The notes beneath the pieces were generated by a model, which made no database searches, was not told the DNA's origin, and saw nothing but the letters and a program-made list of their open reading frames with translations. A stretch of 45,827 nucleotides of DNA from Deltaproteobacteria bacterium (GTDB taxonomy: Bacteria; Myxococcota_A; UBA796; CAJQPC01): the NCBI GenBank assembly GCA_016717595.1, contig JADKFE010000079.1, positions 1-45,827 of the forward strand, written 5' to 3'. This document shows, piece after piece, positions 40,736-45,827 of this stretch. Both the position numbers and the translations under genes were made by a program. The stretch's first letter is position 1. Each line of letters begins with the position of its first letter.

Positions 40736-41792
40736 ACGGCGCGCTCCAGCCAGCCCGAGGTGATGAGCTGGTCAATCCCCCGTCGGGCCACCACCTCGTC
40801 AAAGCCCGGCAGCGCCCCCAACGAGCGTAAGAGCGTGCTCGTGGAGCCCGGCGGCCGCGCCACGAGCACCGCCGCGCGCAGGGCCTCCGGCGAGAGCGCG
40901 TTGAGCACCAGCGGCGAGTGGGTCGTCGCGATGATCTGCACCTTCCGCTCGATGACGGCGGCCTCCATGGCCTCGACGAGCAGGTGCGCCCGGGTGGGGT
41001 GCAGGCCGTTCTCAATCTCTTCGATGAGCATGAGCGAGCCCTCGGGCGCCGTGCGCAGGGCCAGAAGCTCTCCCAAGAACCGGAGGGTGCCGTCGGAGAG
41101 GCTACGCGCGGGCATCCGCCGCCCGCCGCGCTCGACGAGGATGAGCATCACGTCGCCAAGCTCGGTCTCGGCGAAGTCGATGTCTTCGAGCTCTGGGGCG
41201 CACAGCTCAGCGAGCCAGTCCACGAGGTCGGCGCGGGCCTCGGCGTTCTGGCACACGGACCAAGCCAAGGCGGAGACGTTCTCGCCCTCAAGGTCGAGGC
41301 GGGTGGCGCTCTTGGGGGCGTAGCCGCGCATTCGGGAGGGGGTGACGTCGAGGAAGAGGGCTTGGGAGAGGGTGTTGATGACTTGTTCTACTCCGGGGAA
41401 GGGGGGGGGGGGGCGCGTCAAACGCCCGGCGGCACCCAACTCAAGCCCATGACGCTACCTGCGCCTTGGCTCGGGTGACCGTGGACATGGTGCTCAATGG
41501 GCCCCGAAGCGGTCTCCCACACCGTCCCCAGCTCAAACTCCTCCCGCCCCCGCAGCGCGATATCCGCCACGCCGCCTCGCACCCCCGGCCACACCGGCAG
41601 CCCGCCCGCCCACTCCCCACGAATCGCCGTCGAGACCGGCTTGCCTAGGGCCAACCCCTGCAACAGCCGAATCGCGTCAAGCACGTTGCTCTTGCCCGAG
41701 GCGTTCGCCCCGACGAGCACGGTGAGCCCGCCCAGCGCCATCCGCTCGTCATCGAAGCTCTTGAAGCCCTTGAGGTGAAGGGAGGTCAGCAT
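40732..41792 (-). pseudogene. RecF/OLD-like AAA ATPase, reading frame broken
   Basis: The N-terminal part from ATG 41792 has the Walker A loop VGANASGKSNVLDAI and runs to TGA 41418. The C-terminal part is in a different frame, open from about 41439 to TGA 40732. It has the signature-like RSLSDGTLRFL, Walker B LMLIEEIENGLHP and the switch ATTHSPLVL. Between about 41418 and 41452 the linking frames all meet stops, and a 13-base homopolymer (41401-41413, C in the coding strand) follows at once. Together the parts would make about 350 residues, close to a complete AAA_21-type ATPase. As read, no full-length product can form without a frame change; an assembly error next to the homopolymer is a real possibility. 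Confidence 0.75.
41401..41413. repeat. 13-base G/C homopolymer inside the ATPase gene
   Basis: Thirteen G on the plus strand (C in the coding strand) encode a proline run in the C-terminal frame. Tracts this long are slippage-prone in replication and in sequencing. Confidence 0.9.
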
Positions 41793-41843
41793 CGGCGGCA
41801 CCCAGGCGGGAAGGGGAACGAGGGCGCGAGCGCCCAGCACCGC

Positions 41844-41849
41844 ACTTTA
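41844..41849 (-). promoter_or_regulatory. Possible -10 element (TAAAGT) for the ATPase module
   Basis: On the minus strand TAAAGT lies 51 bases before ATG 41792, in the 84-base gap after the FHA gene. It is one of the few AT-rich spots nearby; there is no clear -35. It would give the module its own transcript. Confidence 0.25.
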
Positions 41850-41876
41850 TGCCACCCCCCGCGCTCTCGCACACCC

Positions 41877-42770
41877 CTAGCTCTGATCCTCCACCCGGTC
41901 CCCCGCCTGCAGCACCAGCTCCACCAAGCCCAAGCGGCTCGACCGCACCAGGTCCGGCCGAATCCCGGCGTCGCGCAGGCGGGCGCGCAGGCGCACGAGG
42001 CAGATGTCCCAGCGGCGGCGCAGGGCGTCGCGGTCGTCGAGCTCGGGCCAGAGGGGCTGGGCGAGGGCCTCCCAGGAGAGCGGGGCGCCGACGCTGATCA
42101 GCTCGGAGACGACGCGGGCGGCCTGGCCGCTGAGCACCAGGGGCGGGCCCTCGGCGCGGTGGATGTGAACGCTGTCGTAGCGGCCGATAAGGTGCAGGGG
42201 CGCGTCTACGCCTTGTTGGGTGCGGTCTTGGCCGGCGCTGGAGAGGGTCATCGCCACGGCGGAGAAGCTGCGGTTGCCGATGGTGAAGCGGTCGCCGGGG
42301 TTGAAGGGCTGGGCGGGCTCGCCTTGGATGCGCAGGCGCCAGCCGTCGCCGGTGCTCCAGAGGATCGCGTCGGCGTCGGCCAACGATCCCGGCGAGAGGC
42401 GCGGGTGGGGCCACAAGGACAAGGAGCAGGTGCCCGCGAGGATCTGCGGCGGCAAGGAGTCCCCCTCGATGCCCATGACCTGCTCGGGCAGCTCCACGGA
42501 GAGCACGGTCAGCTCGGTCTCCGGGGAGAACCGCAGGCGCTGGCCGGGGAGCAGCTCGGTCTCTGAGGCCGCCTGGCCGTCCACAAGAAAACGCCCGCGC
42601 AAGGCGAGCAGGCGCAGGCTGCGGCCGCGGAGGCTCACCAGCGCGTGGGCCTCGGAGACGTGGGGGTCGTCCAGGCGCAGGGCGGCGGTCCACACCCGGC
42701 CGATGATGTCGCCGGGGGCGAGGTGGTCTACGGAGCCGTCAGGGAGACGTAGGCAGACGGACGCGCGCAT
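41877..42770 (-). CDS. FHA-domain protein with C-terminal winged-helix domain
   Basis: This 297-residue protein starts at ATG 42770. The first about 100 residues look like an FHA phosphothreonine-binding domain: IIGRVWTAALRLDDPHVSEAHALV, with the Arg and Ser-x-x-His pattern, then LRGRFLVDGQ. A second FHA-like or related region with FTIGNRSFS lies near residue 180. The last 80 residues (LSWEALAQPLWPELDDRDAL, RRRWDICLVRLRARLRDAGI) resemble an OmpR/BTAD-type winged helix. It overlaps the kinase gene by 32 bases, so it is the likely substrate or reader of that kinase, turning phosphorylation into DNA binding. That link is inference. Confidence 0.75.
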   Translation of the reverse strand: MRASVCLRLPDGSVDHLAPGDIIGRVWTAALRLDDPHVSEAHALVSLRGRSLRLLALRGRFLVDGQAASETELLPGQRLRFSPETELTVLSVELPEQVMGIEGDSLPPQILAGTCSLSLWPHPRLSPGSLADADAILWSTGDGWRLRIQGEPAQPFNPGDRFTIGNRSFSAVAMTLSSAGQDRTQQGVDAPLHLIGRYDSVHIHRAEGPPLVLSGQAARVVSELISVGAPLSWEALAQPLWPELDDRDALRRRWDICLVRLRARLRDAGIRPDLVRSSRLGLVELVLQAGDRVEDQS

Positions 42771-45711
42771 TGAGATCCTGGGAGGGGTCTCGCCAGGCGG
42801 CGAGCACCTCGGCGGTGAGGGAGGCACGATCTTGCCGCAGAACGGGCACGGACCACAGCCTCGCGCTGTTGTCCCAGCTCACCGTGACCAGGGCCTGACC
42901 GTCGGGAGTGAACTCTAAGGCGGGGATGCGGTCCTCGTGGCCCGCGAGCAGGCCGAGCAGCACACCGTCTTGAACGGACCACACCCGGGCGCGGCCGTCG
43001 ATGCCCGCCGCGGCCACCAAGGCGCCGTCGGGGGAGAAGGTGAGGTCGCGCGGTCGCGCGCCGGGGGCCGGCAAGGCGCGGGTCCAGGCGCCGTTCAGGG
43101 CGAGCAGGGTCACGCCGTCGTCTCCGGCCCAGGCCCAGACCTCAGCGCCCAGCGCCACGGCGAAGGCCCCGTCGAGCTGGGCGAGGCGTCGCGGCGCGCC
43201 GCCCTCGGGCACCAGCCGCGCCTCTCCCGTGACGCTCAGGGTGATCACGCCGCCGGGGCCGTGCTCCATGTCGAGGTAGGGCCCGCCGACGTCGAGCACC
43301 GCGGGCTCCTCGGTCAAGCTGTCCCAGGCGAAGAGGCGGCTGCCGAAGTCAACGCCCCAGAGCGCCCCCGCGCCCGCCGTCGTGAGGCGCCGCAGAGCCC
43401 GGCTGCCGGGCGGGGTGGGCAAGGCCGCGAGCTCGGGCCACGACCAGCCCACGAGCCCGGCGCCGTCCATCACGCTCGCCCAGAGGGCGCCGGGGCTGAA
43501 CCCCACACCCTTCACCACGCCTCGCCCCGCCCGGAGCACCCCCAGCGGGCGCCCGTCGTGAAGGTCTACGATGCGCACCTGGCCGTCGCCTTGGGCCAGG
43601 GCCAAGGCCGCGCCGTCGGGGGAGAGGCCCAGGTCGCTCAGGCCCGCCGAGGCCAGCACGCGGATCGGGCGCTCCAAGCCGGTCAACGACCAGCGCGTCA
43701 GCGTGTCCCCGGCGACCAAGGCCCCGCCCGGCAGCAGGGCCACGTCGGCGTCCCGGGGCGCGGGCAGCTCCCCCAGCCAGGCCCCGGCGGTGAGGCTCCA
43801 CAGGCCGACGCCGCCGCGCACGCCCAAGGCCGCCACCACGGCGCCGTCTTGGGAGACCTGCAGGCGGCGGATGGCCCCCAAGGACGTCTGGATGTGCTGG
43901 CGCTCCAGGCCGGTCTGGAGGTCGAGGGCCCGCAGCACGCCGCCTTCGCCGCCGATGATCAAGGCCTCACCATCGGGGGTGAACCGGATGGCCGTGGCGC
44001 CGAGGCGCTCGCCCAAGGGGGTGCCCAGGGCGCGCATCGGCCCGTCGGGCGGGCCCACGGCGACCACGCCGCCCAGGCACACCAGCGCCACCCGCGCGCC
44101 GTCCTCAGACATCGTCGCCGCCTGCACCCCCGCCGGGCACACGCCCTGGGCGCCCTCGGGGGTGTCGTCGGGCCACACCCGGCGCTGGGGGCTGAGCATG
44201 TGGCGCGGGCCGCTCGTCGGGCGCTGGCTCATGTTGGTCAGCGGCAGCGCGCGGGTGGGCGCGCCGTCGCTGAGCCCCAAGATCGTGAGGTGGTGGTTCA
44301 TGTCCCACAACAGCGCGCCGCCGGCGCTGAGCCCGCCGCCGACACCCACCGCCTCGCTGCGCCACACCCGGGTGAGCGGGCTCAAGGTCCACAACGAGGT
44401 GCCTTTGGCCTCGCCGCACAGCATCGCCCCGCCGTCGTCGCGAAGCTGGCGCCAGAGGCAGGCCGGGGACTCCTCCACCGCCAGCCGCGCCGGTCGCGGC
44501 GCGCGGCCAAACCCGGCGAGCACGCCCCGGGCGAGGGGATCCTCGGCCACGCTCAGGGCCAAGGCGGCCAAGGTCTCGGCCTCGGCGCGCTGGCCCCGCT
44601 GGGTCGCCGTCAGCGCCTGCTCGACCTGCAAGGCCGCGAGCCTCCGCTCGGCGGTGTCCAAGGCCTCAAGCGCCTGGCCTTCAGCGTGCTCGGCGCGCTC
44701 CCGGGCGGCCTCGGTGCGGGCGAAGCCCACGGCCACGCTCAGGCCAAACAGCGCCGCGCCCACCGCCCCCACGGCCACGGGCACCCGCCACGCGCTGAGC
44801 ACCCGGCGCAGCAGCTCCCACGGCGAATAATGGTAGGCGAGCACCCTGCGCCCCTCAAACCAGCGCCCGAGCTCCTGCGCCAAGGCCCCGGCGTCGGGGT
44901 AGCGGTCTTCAGGCCGCCAGGCGAGGGCCCGCGCGGTGATCGCGGCGAGCTCCGGCGGCGCGGGCGGGCTCAGCACAGGCGGCGGCGGGCCCACACGCAG
45001 GGCGGCGAGGGTGGCGTCCTGGTCGAGCCCCCCATACGGCGGCGCCCCGGTGAGCAGCTCACAGAGCATCGCCCCGAGGCTCCACACGTCGGCCCGAGGG
45101 TCGGCCGGGGCCCCCGCGGCCTGCTCCGGGCTCATCGTGGACGGCGTGCCCACGGGCCCTTCGCCGCCGGGCGCCCCCACCCGCACCGCCAGGCCCCAAT
45201 CGACCACCTGGGTCTCGCCGAAGCCGCCCAGGAGCACGTTGGAGCTCTTGAGATCCCGGTGCACGACCCCGCAGGCGTGGGCGTAGGCCACGGCCTCACA
45301 CACGGCCAGCAGAGGGCGCATCAGGCGCAGGCGGGCGCTGAGGTCTTCAGCCTCGGCCAAGGCCGCCGCCAAGGTGCGACCCCGCACCAGCCGCATGGTG
45401 TAGAACGGCCGCCCGTCGCCGAGCTGCCCCGCGTCGTGAACCGCGACCACGCCGGGGTGATCGAGCTGCGCGGTGATCCACGCCTCATGCTGCAGCCGCG
45501 CGGCGGCGTCGGGGCGGTGCCGAAGGCTGGGGTGCAGCTCCTTGAGCGCGACGTCCCGGCCCAGGTGGGCGTCTTGGGCCACGGAGACCCGGCCCATGCC
45601 CCCCTCGCCGAGCACGTTGCCCACCTGGTAACGCTCGGCCCCAGGCTCCGCCACGCCCCGGCGCGACCGGCGCTGGGCCGCTCTGGAGGGACGAGGCCGG
45701 GACGCTCCCAT
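42739..45711 (-). CDS. Membrane Ser/Thr protein kinase with WD40-like sensor domain
   Basis: This 990-residue protein starts at ATG 45711. Residues about 28-285 form a Hanks-type kinase: glycine loop GEGGMGRV (35-42), Lys57 in VALKEL, HRDLKSSN (151-158), DWG in place of DFG (171-173) and GTPSTMSPEQ. A transmembrane helix follows (about 309-330), then a helical stalk to about 400. The rest is WD40/quinoprotein-like beta-propeller repeats, such as FSPDGALVAAAGIDGRARVW and FTPDGQALVTVSWDNSARLW. The kinase is cytoplasmic and the propeller probably senses outside. The gene overlaps the FHA gene by 32 bases. Start context is weak, with only a poor ribosome-binding site. Confidence 0.9.
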   Translation of the reverse strand: MGASRPRPSRAAQRRSRRGVAEPGAERYQVGNVLGEGGMGRVSVAQDAHLGRDVALKELHPSLRHRPDAAARLQHEAWITAQLDHPGVVAVHDAGQLGDGRPFYTMRLVRGRTLAAALAEAEDLSARLRLMRPLLAVCEAVAYAHACGVVHRDLKSSNVLLGGFGETQVVDWGLAVRVGAPGGEGPVGTPSTMSPEQAAGAPADPRADVWSLGAMLCELLTGAPPYGGLDQDATLAALRVGPPPPVLSPPAPPELAAITARALAWRPEDRYPDAGALAQELGRWFEGRRVLAYHYSPWELLRRVLSAWRVPVAVGAVGAALFGLSVAVGFARTEAARERAEHAEGQALEALDTAERRLAALQVEQALTATQRGQRAEAETLAALALSVAEDPLARGVLAGFGRAPRPARLAVEESPACLWRQLRDDGGAMLCGEAKGTSLWTLSPLTRVWRSEAVGVGGGLSAGGALLWDMNHHLTILGLSDGAPTRALPLTNMSQRPTSGPRHMLSPQRRVWPDDTPEGAQGVCPAGVQAATMSEDGARVALVCLGGVVAVGPPDGPMRALGTPLGERLGATAIRFTPDGEALIIGGEGGVLRALDLQTGLERQHIQTSLGAIRRLQVSQDGAVVAALGVRGGVGLWSLTAGAWLGELPAPRDADVALLPGGALVAGDTLTRWSLTGLERPIRVLASAGLSDLGLSPDGAALALAQGDGQVRIVDLHDGRPLGVLRAGRGVVKGVGFSPGALWASVMDGAGLVGWSWPELAALPTPPGSRALRRLTTAGAGALWGVDFGSRLFAWDSLTEEPAVLDVGGPYLDMEHGPGGVITLSVTGEARLVPEGGAPRRLAQLDGAFAVALGAEVWAWAGDDGVTLLALNGAWTRALPAPGARPRDLTFSPDGALVAAAGIDGRARVWSVQDGVLLGLLAGHEDRIPALEFTPDGQALVTVSWDNSARLWSVPVLRQDRASLTAEVLAAWRDPSQDLNARVRLPTSP

Positions 45712-45827
45712 CGGGGAGCCGCCAAGGCGGCGAGGGCGAGTCGGTCGCGTCTTGCATGCACCTTCATCCGCGAAGGAACAAGCAGAGTAACGGCTCTGAG
45801 GGGCGGTCCGCGACCGGGATGATGTGG

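Noticed and set aside
41401..41413. Simple phase variation by the 13-base tract
   Set aside because: The stop of the N-terminal frame (41418) precedes the tract, so tract-length change cannot by itself join the two parts.

Overview
The window is a GC-rich chromosomal segment with tightly packed genes, and it looks like a member of the Myxococcota (deltaproteobacterial grade). Several features support this. The last residues of a subtilisin-like protease (33388-33507) resemble a MYXO-CTERM sorting tail. Lipoproteins carry long Asp/Ala/Ser linkers. There is a Ser/Thr kinase with a transmembrane WD40-like sensor followed by an FHA protein. There are also leucine-rich-repeat and histone-deacetylase-like proteins, and a giant annexin-repeat protein of the kind known from contractile-injection-system loci. 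No rRNA, tRNA, CRISPR array, insertion sequence or prophage was recognised. No gene-free stretch exceeds 300 bases; the largest gaps are 13184-13425 and 24924-25136.

Layout. 1-5357 (-): start and most of a giant annexin-like, coiled-coil protein running off the left edge. 5548-7130 (-): a START-domain protein and a first Rpn-type nuclease. 7316-9323 (+): two tandem lipoproteins with the metallo-beta-lactamase fold, the first stripped of most metal ligands. 9320-13183: saccharopine-dehydrogenase-like reductase, AlkB-like dioxygenase, secreted esterase and NMT1/THI5-like binding protein. 13426-17199: rhodanese (+), then a (-) operon of amino-acid/dicarboxylate symporter, glutathione synthetase and TPR protein. 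17390-21718 (+): LRR protein, coiled-coil membrane protein, second Rpn nuclease and a free-standing duplicate of its C-terminal tail. 21700-24923: methyltransferase, fatty acid desaturase and serpin lipoprotein. 25137-26623: a truncated homoserine-kinase-like gene abutting a broken ATPase. 26657-28812 (-): DUF362 and SDR operon. 28918-31603 (+): frameshifted LysR regulator and a lipoprotein with six 81-residue repeats. 31613-34948 (-): thymidine kinase with an unknown partner, and a frameshifted subtilase. 35059-39611: HDAC-like protein, ABC transporter pair and a secreted acidic protein. 39620-41792 (-): AAA ATPase plus TOPRIM-like partner (possible defence module) and an unknown protein. 41877-45711 (-): FHA/winged-helix protein and Ser/Thr kinase with overlapping genes.

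The most interesting item is the Rpn locus at 20445-21718. The nuclease gene has a strong internal Shine-Dalgarno and ATG in front of its C-terminal segment. This matches the intragenic antitoxin starts described for enterobacterial Rpn nucleases. That segment, including its ribosome-binding site, is then repeated directly downstream as an 80-codon gene. Close behind are the active/inactive MBL pair, the AAA-TOPRIM module with a 13-base homopolymer next to its frame break, and the homogenised repeat lipoprotein.

Four genes between 26 and 42 kb are broken by frame changes, while nothing comparable was seen in the first 25 kb. Sequencing indels must be excluded before these are treated as real decay.
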